NCBI GenBank assembly: GCA_030731685.1
Contig: JANQTO010000383.1
Span: forward strand, 1 to 5,441
DNA: 5,441 nucleotides
Direction of reading: 5' to 3'
Origin: Nonlabens sp.
Lineage (GTDB): Bacteria > Bacteroidota > Bacteroidia > Flavobacteriales > Flavobacteriaceae
Shown here piece by piece: positions 1-5,441 of the stretch. The notes beneath the pieces are model-generated. The model worked only from the letters and a program-made list of their open reading frames with translations, was not told the origin of the DNA and ran no database searches. Each line of letters begins with the position of its first letter. Position 1 is the first letter of the stretch. Position numbers and translations under genes: made by a program.

Positions 1-915
1 GAACAAGCATATCCAACTTTCGAAATTATCCTTATCAATGATGCTAGCACAGATGATACTCGTGACATTATCGAGAACTTTGTAGCGCAAGATAATCGCA
101 TAAAAATGGTTGACGTTGTTAACAATGAGAATTTTTGGGGTAACAAAAAATATGCATTAACACTGGGCATCAAAAAGGCGTCGTACTCAAAACATGTTTT
201 TATAGATGCTGATTGTAGACCATTAAGTAAAAAGTGGTTAGGACTTATGGCCTCTAAAATGACTGGCGATAAAACCATCGTTTTAGGCTACAGCGGTTAT
301 GAGCACGTGAAAGGGTCGTTTTTAAACGCAATCATACGTTACGAGACCGTACTTACCGCTTTTCAATATTTGAGCTATGCCATTAAAGGCAATCCTTACA
401 TGGGCGTAGGTCGCAATCTTGCGTATACTAATGAGCAGTTTTATGCCGTAAACGGTTTTATTAATCACATGAATATTATAGGTGGTGATGATGACTTGTT
501 TGTAAATGAAGCTGCAACGTCTAAAAATACAGCGATACAAATAGAACCAGATGCGTTTACCATTTCAAAACCTAAAACTACCTGGAAAGAATGGATAAAG
601 CAGAAACAACGGCACGTAAACACTGCTAAGTATTATAAAACTGGTCAGAAACTACTTTTAGGATTGTTCTATCTTAGTCAGCTAGGATTTGTAATTGCAG
701 CTATCCTTGGTCTTATCATTGCTCCACACTGGGAGTTTATACTTGCATTGATTTTAGTGCGTTACATAGTTGTCTGGGCTGTTATGGGGCTTGCGGCATC
801 TCGCTTTCGCGAAAGCGAACTCATACCCTACTTACCGGTTTTAGAACTCAGTATTATTTTCACCCAATGTTATCTATTTTTTAATTCAGGCAGCAAAACT
901 AAAAGCTGGAAGTAG
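1..915 (+). CDS. Family 2 glycosyltransferase, membrane-anchored (5' end missing)
   Basis: The frame is open from base 1, so the first ATG in the window (106) is internal and the N-terminus lies upstream; 304 residues are visible. A GT-A glycosyltransferase fold is indicated by EIILINDASTDDT (window residues 8-20), which matches the nucleotide-sugar binding strand of GT2 enzymes. It is followed by the metal-binding DXD motif DAD (about 69-71), a GDDD acidic motif (about 162-165, the likely catalytic base region) and QKQRH (about 201-205), equivalent to the Q/RxxRW motif of processive GT2 enzymes but with His for Trp. Three hydrophobic segments follow at about 218-242, 246-267 and 278-295, so the enzyme should sit in the inner membrane with its catalytic domain in the cytoplasm. 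It probably transfers a sugar to a lipid-linked or polymeric glycan; donor and acceptor cannot be told. An 18-bp palindrome lies in the loop between the last two hydrophobic segments. lipA follows after 44 bases. Confidence 0.87.
   Translation, partial: EQAYPTFEIILINDASTDDTRDIIENFVAQDNRIKMVDVVNNENFWGNKKYALTLGIKKASYSKHVFIDADCRPLSKKWLGLMASKMTGDKTIVLGYSGYEHVKGSFLNAIIRYETVLTAFQYLSYAIKGNPYMGVGRNLAYTNEQFYAVNGFINHMNIIGGDDDLFVNEAATSKNTAIQIEPDAFTISKPKTTWKEWIKQKQRHVNTAKYYKTGQKLLLGLFYLSQLGFVIAAILGLIIAPHWEFILALILVRYIVVWAVMGLAASRFRESELIPYLPVLELSIIFTQCYLFFNSGSKTKSWK
801..818. repeat. Perfect 18-bp palindrome inside the glycosyltransferase gene
   Basis: TCGCTTTCGCGAAAGCGA equals its own reverse complement at all 18 positions; symmetry stops at 800/819. 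It is more GC-rich than its surroundings and encodes SRFRES in the loop between two hydrophobic segments. I recall similar TTTCGCGAAAGCG palindromes being frequent in marine flavobacterial genomes, so this may be a dispersed motif. No second copy is present in this window. Confidence 0.7.
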
Positions 916-947
916 GGATTTATAACCCGTAACGACTACTAAATCAT

Positions 948-955
948 TAAATTTG
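948..955 (+). promoter_or_regulatory. Candidate Bacteroidetes -7 promoter element for lipA
   Basis: TAAATTTG matches the Bacteroidetes sigma-ABfr -7 consensus TAnnTTTG exactly. No convincing TTG or TTTG -33 box is visible 17-23 bases upstream. The element ends only four bases before the lipA ATG at 960, so transcription would begin at or very near the start codon. The call rests on one 8-bp match in AT-rich DNA. Confidence 0.4.
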
Positions 956-959
956 TAGT

Positions 960-1832
960 ATGAACACGATTCAAGAATCAGTAGCACCGCCGGCAGGAAA
1001 ACCTAAATGGTTACGCGTAAAACTGCCCGTAGGTCAAAAATATAAAGAGTTAAGAAGTCTCGTAGATAAATACGAACTAAACACCATATGTACCAGCGGT
1101 AGCTGTCCTAACATGGGTGAATGCTGGACAGAAGGTACTGCCACATTTATGATATTGGGAAATACCTGCACACGTTCATGTGGTTTTTGTGGCGTTAAAA
1201 CAGGGCGACCTGATACTATAGACTGGGCAGAGCCTGAGAAAGTTGCACGTTCTATTAAACTCATGAATATCAAGCATGCAGTGATCACAAGTGTAGACCG
1301 CGATGACCTCAAGGACATGGGCAGCATTATATGGAAGGAAACCGTTCAGGCCATAAGACGCATGAATCCTGATACAACACTGGAAACTCTTATACCAGAT
1401 TTTCAAGGGGTAACCCGTAACATAGATCGTATTGTTGAGGCAAATCCAGAGGTTGTTTCCCATAATATGGAAACCGTAAAACGTCTTACGCGTGAGGTAC
1501 GTATTCAAGCAAAATATGAAAAGAGTCTTGAAGTTTTAAGATATTTAAAGCAAGAAGGCATTAATAGAACCAAGTCTGGAATAATGCTAGGTCTGGGCGA
1601 AGAAGAGCACGAGGTTTTACAGACCATGCGCGATTTGCGCGACAATCAGGTAGATGTAATCACGCTAGGTCAATACTTACAGCCTTCTAAAAAACACTTA
1701 CCCGTAAAGGAGTTTATAACTCCAGAACAATTCAAGATTTATGAAATCGCTGGACTTGAGATGGGTTTTCGCCATGTAGAAAGTGGTCCTCTAGTGCGTT
1801 CTAGTTACAAGGCGCATAAACATATTCTGTAA
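960..1832 (+). CDS. lipA: Lipoyl synthase (radical SAM)
   Basis: LipA inserts two sulfur atoms at C6 and C8 of octanoyl groups on the lipoyl domains of 2-oxoacid dehydrogenases and the glycine cleavage H protein, in the cytoplasm. The 290-residue protein is full length for the family and carries all hallmarks. The auxiliary [4Fe-4S] cluster cysteines are C44, C49 and C55 (CX4CX5C, in [12 protein letters not shown]). The radical-SAM cluster cysteines are C70, C74 and C77 (CTRSCGFC). Other family motifs are TLIPDFQG (143-150), [11 protein letters not shown] (204-214), [10 protein letters not shown] (234-243) and the C-terminal RSSY (280-283), whose serine ligates the auxiliary cluster. ATG 960 gives the expected short N-terminal extension before the first cysteine motif, and no Shine-Dalgarno is seen, as is usual in Bacteroidetes. 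A promoter core lies directly upstream. gap follows after 55 bases in the same direction, so co-transcription is possible. Identity is secure. Confidence 0.98.
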   Translation: MNTIQESVAPPAGKPKWLRVKLPVGQKYKELRSLVDKYELNTICTSGSCPNMGECWTEGTATFMILGNTCTRSCGFCGVKTGRPDTIDWAEPEKVARSIKLMNIKHAVITSVDRDDLKDMGSIIWKETVQAIRRMNPDTTLETLIPDFQGVTRNIDRIVEANPEVVSHNMETVKRLTREVRIQAKYEKSLEVLRYLKQEGINRTKSGIMLGLGEEEHEVLQTMRDLRDNQVDVITLGQYLQPSKKHLPVKEFITPEQFKIYEIAGLEMGFRHVESGPLVRSSYKAHKHIL

Positions 1833-1851
1833 ATATATCAATCAACGGTAA

Positions 1852-1882
1852 ATTACTTAAACCTCAGTGGTTTTTAAGCAAT
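1852..1882 (+). other. Imperfect hairpin between lipA and gap
   Basis: The arms around ACTTAAACC (1855-1863) and GGTTTTTAAG (1869-1878) pair around the 5-base loop TCAGT. There are two C-G pairs at the loop, three A-T pairs, a two-T bulge (1874-1875), three pairs, one A/C mismatch, then three further A-T pairs out to 1852/1882. No separate T-tract follows; the T run is inside the 3' arm. The hairpin ends five bases before the gap ATG, so it could be a weak lipA terminator or a structure in the gap leader. The function is inferred only. Confidence 0.3.
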
Positions 1883-1887
1883 TATAA

Positions 1888-2874
1888 ATGGTAAAAATCA
1901 AAGTTGCTATAAATGGATTCGGTCGTATAGGTCGCACGTTTTTGCGTACTGCACTTCAAAATGAATCAATAGAGGTTATCGCTATAAACGATTTGGCTCC
2001 AGTGCATGTCATGGCGCACCTTTTAAAGTATGACTCCATTCATGGTGTTTTACAGGGTGAAATAACTCATGATGATGAATCAATCATCGTTAATGGCAAT
2101 AAAATCAAATATACCAGAACAGCTCAGTTAGAAGAGCTGAACTGGAGCGGCGTGGATATCGTTATTGAAAGTACTGGTAAATTTAAAACCAAGGAGCTTT
2201 TAAATAAACATTTGTACGCAGGCGCAAAAAAAGTTATCCTGAGCTGCCCACCGGTAGACGACGATATTAAGACCGTGATTTTAGGTGTAAATGACGATAT
2301 CTTAGAAAAAACCGACGTAATTATATCAAATGCGAGCTGTACAACGAACAACGCTGCACCTCTTATAAAGGTACTAGACGAATTGTGCGGTATTGAACAA
2401 GCCTACATAACTACAGTTCATAGTTACACTACTGACCAAAGTTTACACGACCAGCCACATCAAGACTTAAGACGAGCACGTGCAGCAGGCCAATCTATTG
2501 TTCCCACTACCACGGGAGCTGCAAAGGCTCTCACTAAGGTTTTTCCACACTTAAGCGACGTGATAGGTGGCTGTGGCATACGAGTTCCTGTGCCAAACGG
2601 CAGTTTAACTGATATGACCATCAATGTTCAAAGAGAAACTACGATTGAAGAGGTAAATACAGCTTTTAAAGAATTTGCTCGTAAAAATCCAAGCACCTTT
2701 TCTTATACAACTGTACCTATGGTGTCTATAGACATAAGTGGAATGCCGTACTCTTGCATATTTGATTCACAAATGACCTCGGTTATAGGTAGGATGGTTA
2801 AATTAATAGGATGGTATGACAATGAAAGCGGCTATGCAAACCGACTTTTAGACCTTACATTGAAAATCTCCTGA
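1888..2874 (+). CDS. gap: Glyceraldehyde-3-phosphate dehydrogenase, type I
   Basis: The enzyme oxidises glyceraldehyde 3-phosphate with NAD+ and phosphate to 1,3-bisphosphoglycerate, and runs in reverse in gluconeogenesis; it is a cytoplasmic tetramer. At 328 residues it is of normal length. The N-terminal Rossmann domain begins with NGFGRIG (9-15). Asp35 in AINDL is the residue that favours NAD over NADP. The catalytic domain has SNASCTTNNAAP (147-158) with nucleophile Cys151, His178 in TTVHSYTTDQ as its general-base partner, DLRRARAAGQSIVPTTTG (193-210) with the phosphate-site residues, Arg232 in GIRVPVPNGS, and C-terminal WYDNESGYANR (309-319). The Trp of WYDNEWGYS in many other phyla is Ser here, which is a tolerated position in Bacteroidetes. 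ATG 1888 places the Rossmann motif at the expected distance. No promoter match is seen in the 55 bases after lipA. The sequence does not show whether another gap gene exists or which direction this enzyme favours in vivo. Confidence 0.98.
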   Translation: MVKIKVAINGFGRIGRTFLRTALQNESIEVIAINDLAPVHVMAHLLKYDSIHGVLQGEITHDDESIIVNGNKIKYTRTAQLEELNWSGVDIVIESTGKFKTKELLNKHLYAGAKKVILSCPPVDDDIKTVILGVNDDILEKTDVIISNASCTTNNAAPLIKVLDELCGIEQAYITTVHSYTTDQSLHDQPHQDLRRARAAGQSIVPTTTGAAKALTKVFPHLSDVIGGCGIRVPVPNGSLTDMTINVQRETTIEEVNTAFKEFARKNPSTFSYTTVPMVSIDISGMPYSCIFDSQMTSVIGRMVKLIGWYDNESGYANRLLDLTLKIS

Positions 2875-2949
2875 GGTAAGTAAATTATTTATTCCATAAA
2901 AATAATCGACGAAATGCATTTATAGTGCTTCAAATTACCTTTTTTAGTC
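2875..2949. other. Intergenic DNA after gap, no gene; weak terminator-like structures
   Basis: AT-rich DNA without a credible ORF. ATTATTTAT (2884-2892) and ATAAAAATAAT (2896-2906) form an almost entirely A-T hairpin with a TCC loop and a two-base bulge. AGGTAA (2874-2879) is complementary to TTACCT (2935-2940), which runs into a six-T tract (2940-2945). Together these could form a loose terminator for gap, but no compact GC-rich stem precedes the T-tract, so this is uncertain. Confidence 0.25.
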
Positions 2950-2954
2950 GTTTA

Positions 2955-2968
2955 AACTACGAGTAGTT
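2955..2968. promoter_or_regulatory. Inverted repeat, possible operator of the kinase gene
   Basis: AACTAC-GA-GTAGTT is a dyad with perfect 6-bp arms and a 2-base centre. It ends one base before the TATATTTG -7 element and lies in the spacer between the -7 and the expected -33 region, where a bound regulator could block polymerase. The 8-bp palindrome GTTTAAAC (2950-2957) overlaps its left arm. No regulator is encoded in the window, so operator function is inferred from symmetry and position. Confidence 0.35.
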
Positions 2969-2969
2969 A

Positions 2970-2977
2970 TATATTTG
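2970..2977 (+). promoter_or_regulatory. Candidate -7 promoter element for the hybrid kinase gene
   Basis: TATATTTG fits the Bacteroidetes -7 consensus TAnnTTTG. A clear TTTG -33 box is missing; the nearest T-rich stretch is TTTTTAG at 2941-2947, 22 bases upstream. Initiation would be expected around 2982-2984, leaving about 16 bases before the possible ATA start at 2999 or about 70 bases before GTG 3053. It suggests that the kinase is transcribed separately from gap. Confidence 0.4.
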
Positions 2978-2998
2978 TGAGATTATATACAGGAATTT

Positions 2999-3061
2999 AT
3001 AGTACTCTTTAAAAACATATCATTATTATTTGCGCTATGCATTAGCCTCACCGTGACTGGT
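2999..3061 (+). other. Likely signal-peptide coding extension of the kinase, lacking a standard start codon
   Basis: The kinase frame stays open upstream of GTG 3053 to a TGA at 2978-2980. From ATA 2999 it reads IVLFKNISLLFALCISL followed by TVTG and then QQENL. This has a lysine near the N-terminus, a hydrophobic core of about 12 residues and a V-T-G/QQ signal peptidase I site, giving a 21-residue signal peptide. There is no in-frame ATG, TTG or CTG here, only ATA, ATT and the GTG, which would be position -3 of the cleavage site. AGGA at 2991-2994 lies four bases before ATA 2999. Either a rare ATA start is used, or a base change or one-base indel separates the frame from its true start, such as GTG 2977 in the next frame. 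Starting at 2999 would give 772 residues. Confidence 0.55.
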
Positions 3062-5317
3062 CAGCAGGAAAATCTACAGGTTTCAAAAGCAAGCCAGCAA
3101 ATTGCCGTGGACCGACTTTTAAGAGACGCTCGAGAGGCTTCGTTTTCAGGTAAATATCAAGAGGCTTATTCCATAATCAACAGCGCCCGTGAGATTGCAC
3201 AAGATTCCACAATTTACGCGGATACTCAAATTGCATATGCGCAGTACCTCATACTTTCTGACAATCCAGTTAAAGCTAGAAATATACTAGCAAGCACACA
3301 GTCTCTAGTGCTACAAAATTCAAACTCTTATGTAAAAAAGGGTTTGCTGAATGTAGAGCTACTGATTTTAGAAAAAAAATACACCGCTGCTAATGAAGAA
3401 CTAAATAACCTTAACGCTTCTATCTACGCTTTACGCGATGCAGAGATTGCGACAACTTCACAATTTTTAAGAGCACAGTTATTCAAAGCATCGGGAAATA
3501 ACAAAGAGGCATTACAACTCTACAATAAGGTATTACCAGACTTAAGAACTAACAAACTATTTTTTTACGAGGCACAAGCACAACTCGCAAGATCTTCACT
3601 CCTACTAGATAGCGGACAAATTGAAAGTGCTGAAACTTCCATAGACTCGGCTGTTACCATTAGTAAAAAGTATCATTATAGCAGTTTAGAACTAGATGGG
3701 ATTTCCCTGTTAAAAGACTTATCTGTCAAAAAGGGAAACTTTGAAAAGGCCTTTATTTACACAAATCGCTATAATGAATTATTGCGGGAGAAAGCAAAAT
3801 TAACATCAACACCTGTTGAAAAATCGGAATACGAAGCTGTCATAGCGGCTCAAAAAACTGAGATTCTAGAACTTCAAAGTTCCCTAAGAGGAAGAGAAAC
3901 CTCATCGCTATTATTATTTGTAATGCTTACCCTACTCGGCTTACTAACACTCTCTTTATTTAAGAATAATAAGTTGCGAGCAAAAAGCAATACGAGACTG
4001 GAGCTTAATAATATAAGCCTTACTGAAGAGCGCGATAGAGCTCAAGACGCCGCTAAAATTAAAGCAGACTTTTTATCTACTATTACGCATGAGTTGCGCA
4101 CTCCTATGTATGCCGTTACCGGACTAACTCACTTATTACTCGAGTCAAATCCGAAATCAGATCAAATAGACCACTTACAAACACTACAGTCGTCAGGAGA
4201 GTATTTATTGTCTCTTATTGATAACATATTAGATTTTAATAAACTGGAAGCAAATAAAGTGGCTCTAGAGTCAATTCCTTTTGACCTTCAAAAACGAATT
4301 AAAGACTTGACAGTATCTTTAATAGGTCAAGCAAATGACAGAAATAACGAACTACATTTAGAATTTGATAGACACATACCTTCTAGAATTTTAGGGGACC
4401 CTATTAAAATCTCACAAATCGTCATTAATCTCATAAGTAACGCCATTAAATTTACAGAAAGTGGCGATATATGGATACGCATTAACGCTTCTAAAAAAAT
4501 AGACGATAGACAATTAATCCGTTTTGAAATTGAAGATAACGGTAAAGGTATCTCTCCTGAAAAGCAAGCGCTTATTTTTGATAATTTTGAACAAGAAGAA
4601 GCCTCAACCAGCAGGGAATATGGAGGGACTGGTCTAGGACTGGCTATCGTTAAAAACCTTGTTCAACTTATGGGCGGCGATGTGCACTTAGATAGTAAGC
4701 TAGGTAGAGGAAGCTTGTTCTCATTTGAAATTTGGTTTGAAATACCAGATTCAAACAAGTTTGTAAGCAATCACATGGCAACAAACTTCAATAGCAAAGA
4801 TTCTACGACTAAAAACGTGACGCCTGCAATTGAACAGACTAGGCAACTAGCTCGCAAACAATCTGAATTAGCGCCTATAGAAACTAGCTTAGATTCCGAA
4901 GAAACAACAGCCAAACAAGGAGATTTAGAAAACCAGAAAAACAAAGAAAAACTAATACTAATAGTAGAAGACAATAAAATAAACCAAATGATTACCCGTA
5001 AAATACTTGAAGGTAAATCGTTTAAATGTGAAGTAGCAAATGACGGTCTGGAAGCTCTTGCTATGGTAAGTAAAAAAAATTATGACCTCGTATTAATGGA
5101 TATTCATATGCCAAATATGAACGGTAAAGATGCTACTGCTAAAATAAGAGCCTTTAATCAAGAAATACCTATCATAGCGCTCACTGCAGTGACCCTTAAT
5201 GAGACTGAAAAAGAATTTTACGAACTAGGTTTTGACGACATCATTCCGAAACCCTTCAAGATGGACATCTTTTTCGATAAGATTAAAAAAGCCCTTGGAA
5301 CAATAGAAATTAACTAA
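3053..5317 (+). CDS. Hybrid sensor histidine kinase with TPR-like periplasmic sensor and receiver domain
   Basis: An inner-membrane two-component kinase that should sense a periplasmic cue and autophosphorylate. Residues are numbered from GTG 3053 (754 aa). Residues 18-246 are helical repeats resembling six degenerate TPR units (for example SGKYQEAYSIINSA at 32-45 and SGNNKEALQLYNKV at 147-160). A short coiled coil (257-280) leads to one membrane helix (284-303) and a second coiled coil (about 304-338). HisKA has phospho-acceptor His346 in ITHELRTP. HATPase has the N-box NLISNAIKFTE (Asn463), G1 DNGKGI (495-500), the F-box (509-512) and G2 GGTGLGLA (524-531). A polar, probably disordered linker (565-632) leads to the receiver (634-748), with Glu639/Asp640, phospho-acceptor Asp683 in LMDIHMP, Thr711 and Lys733. 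All catalytic residues are present. There is no DNA-binding domain, and no histidine phosphotransfer or regulator gene lies beside it, so the signal must pass to a partner elsewhere. The real start is probably upstream, because a signal peptide precedes the GTG. The ligand is unknown. Confidence 0.93.
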   Translation: MTGQQENLQVSKASQQIAVDRLLRDAREASFSGKYQEAYSIINSAREIAQDSTIYADTQIAYAQYLILSDNPVKARNILASTQSLVLQNSNSYVKKGLLNVELLILEKKYTAANEELNNLNASIYALRDAEIATTSQFLRAQLFKASGNNKEALQLYNKVLPDLRTNKLFFYEAQAQLARSSLLLDSGQIESAETSIDSAVTISKKYHYSSLELDGISLLKDLSVKKGNFEKAFIYTNRYNELLREKAKLTSTPVEKSEYEAVIAAQKTEILELQSSLRGRETSSLLLFVMLTLLGLLTLSLFKNNKLRAKSNTRLELNNISLTEERDRAQDAAKIKADFLSTITHELRTPMYAVTGLTHLLLESNPKSDQIDHLQTLQSSGEYLLSLIDNILDFNKLEANKVALESIPFDLQKRIKDLTVSLIGQANDRNNELHLEFDRHIPSRILGDPIKISQIVINLISNAIKFTESGDIWIRINASKKIDDRQLIRFEIEDNGKGISPEKQALIFDNFEQEEASTSREYGGTGLGLAIVKNLVQLMGGDVHLDSKLGRGSLFSFEIWFEIPDSNKFVSNHMATNFNSKDSTTKNVTPAIEQTRQLARKQSELAPIETSLDSEETTAKQGDLENQKNKEKLILIVEDNKINQMITRKILEGKSFKCEVANDGLEALAMVSKKNYDLVLMDIHMPNMNGKDATAKIRAFNQEIPIIALTAVTLNETEKEFYELGFDDIIPKPFKMDIFFDKIKKALGTIEIN

Positions 5318-5441
5318 AGTTTATTTTCCCCTAGAAAAACAGTTTCAATAGGGACATAAAAAATGTTTTTGAGACTGTAATCTTTGAGCCTCATAAAGTC
5401 CTTCTCTGTTGTTATTACCATGCTTTCATTGCTTATCACCT
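5314..5441 (-). CDS. lpxK: Tetraacyldisaccharide 4'-kinase, C-terminal end only
   Basis: On the minus strand the frame from 5439 down to the stop at 5316-5314 gives the last 41 residues of a protein whose 5' part lies beyond the window. MVITTEKDFMRLKDY matches the conserved C-terminal TTEKD-xx-RL motif of LpxK, and IFYVPIETVFL is the closing strand typical of Bacteroidetes homologues. LpxK phosphorylates the 4' position of the lipid A disaccharide at the cytoplasmic face of the inner membrane. The gene converges on the kinase: its stop (CTA on the plus strand, 5314-5316) overlaps the kinase TAA (5315-5317). With only about an eighth of the usual length visible, the catalytic P-loop cannot be checked, but the motif is distinctive. 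Confidence 0.8.
   Translation of the reverse strand, partial: VISNESMVITTEKDFMRLKDYSLKNIFYVPIETVFLGENKL
5339..5378 (+). other. Hairpin in the 3' trailer of the kinase mRNA, within lpxK
   Basis: ACAGTTTCAA (5339-5348) pairs with TTGAGACTGT (5369-5378) over ten positions with one G-U wobble on the plus-strand RNA. A small ACAT/ATGT stem (5354-5357 with 5363-5366, loop AAAAA) is nested inside. It starts 21 bases after the kinase stop and lies in lpxK codons. No T-tract follows on the plus strand. On the minus strand the wobble becomes a C/A mismatch, and a five-T stretch (5339-5335) begins at the last base of the arm. It could help end the kinase transcript, or it may be chance. Confidence 0.25.

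Noticed and set aside
106..108. ATG at 106 as the glycosyltransferase start.
   Set aside because: The frame is open to base 1 and encodes the conserved GT2 motif IILINDASTDDT upstream of this ATG, so the ATG is internal.
322..540. Minus-strand open frame of 72 codons opposite the glycosyltransferase.
   Set aside because: It lies wholly antisense to a well-supported gene, and its translation resembles no family I know. The same holds for the antisense frames at 1034-1327, 1176-1508, 2124-2351 and 4771-4974.
1627..1642. Direct repeat GCGCGA...GCGCGA in lipA.
   Set aside because: It arises from two neighbouring Arg-Asp-type codon pairs (MRDLRDN) in a conserved part of the protein; not a repeat element.
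2812..2844. GAPDH C-terminal motif WYDNESGY instead of WYDNEWGY, possibly a damaged active site.
   Set aside because: Small or non-aromatic residues at this position are normal in Bacteroidetes GAPDH, and all catalytic residues are present.
2912..2921. 10-bp palindrome AAATGCATTT after gap.
   Set aside because: A short AT-rich palindrome in AT-rich intergenic DNA, with no promoter or second copy to give it meaning; expected by chance.
3032..3043. Possible lipobox (ALC) in the kinase signal peptide.
   Set aside because: The residue before the cysteine is Leu rather than Gly, Ala or Ser, and the cysteine sits inside the hydrophobic core. The VTG/QQ signal peptidase I site fits better.
5334..5378. 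Rho-independent terminator for lpxK on the minus strand.
   Set aside because: The stem has a C/A mismatch on that strand, is AT-rich, and would stop transcription about 20 bases before the lpxK stop codon.

Overview
The window looks like chromosomal DNA of a marine flavobacterium (Bacteroidetes, Flavobacteriaceae). Support comes from AT-rich codon use, the lack of Shine-Dalgarno sites at most starts, promoter cores of the TAnnTTTG type, protein sequences of flavobacterial character (notably GAPDH and the TPR-containing hybrid kinase), and a perfect TCGCTTTCGCGAAAGCGA palindrome of a kind I associate from memory with genomes near Dokdonia and Nonlabens. The genus is inference only.

Layout, left to right. 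(1) 1-915 (+): the 3' part of a membrane-anchored family 2 glycosyltransferase whose N-terminus lies before the window. (2) 960-1832 (+): lipA, lipoyl synthase, with a TAAATTTG promoter core so close to the ATG that the mRNA could be leaderless. (3) 1888-2874 (+): gap, a phosphorylating class I glyceraldehyde-3-phosphate dehydrogenase. (4) 2875-2998: a short intergenic region with a TATATTTG promoter core and a 6-bp inverted repeat next to it. (5) 3053-5317 (+), probably starting further upstream: a hybrid sensor histidine kinase with a periplasmic TPR-like sensor, one membrane helix, HisKA, HATPase and a C-terminal receiver. (6) 5314-5441 (-): the 3' end of lpxK, convergent with the kinase and overlapping it by 4 bases.

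lipA and gap are housekeeping genes of central carbon metabolism: LipA matures the lipoyl domains of pyruvate and 2-oxoglutarate dehydrogenases, and GAPDH serves glycolysis or gluconeogenesis. The glycosyltransferase and LpxK belong to envelope and glycan synthesis. The kinase has no regulator gene beside it in the window and no DNA-binding output domain, so its phosphorelay partner must be encoded elsewhere.

No mobile element, CRISPR array, tRNA or rRNA is visible, and I do not see a clearly new multi-gene system. The points most worth a second look are the apparently missing start codon in front of a well-formed signal peptide in the kinase, the 18-bp palindrome embedded in the glycosyltransferase gene, and the inverted repeat at the kinase promoter.
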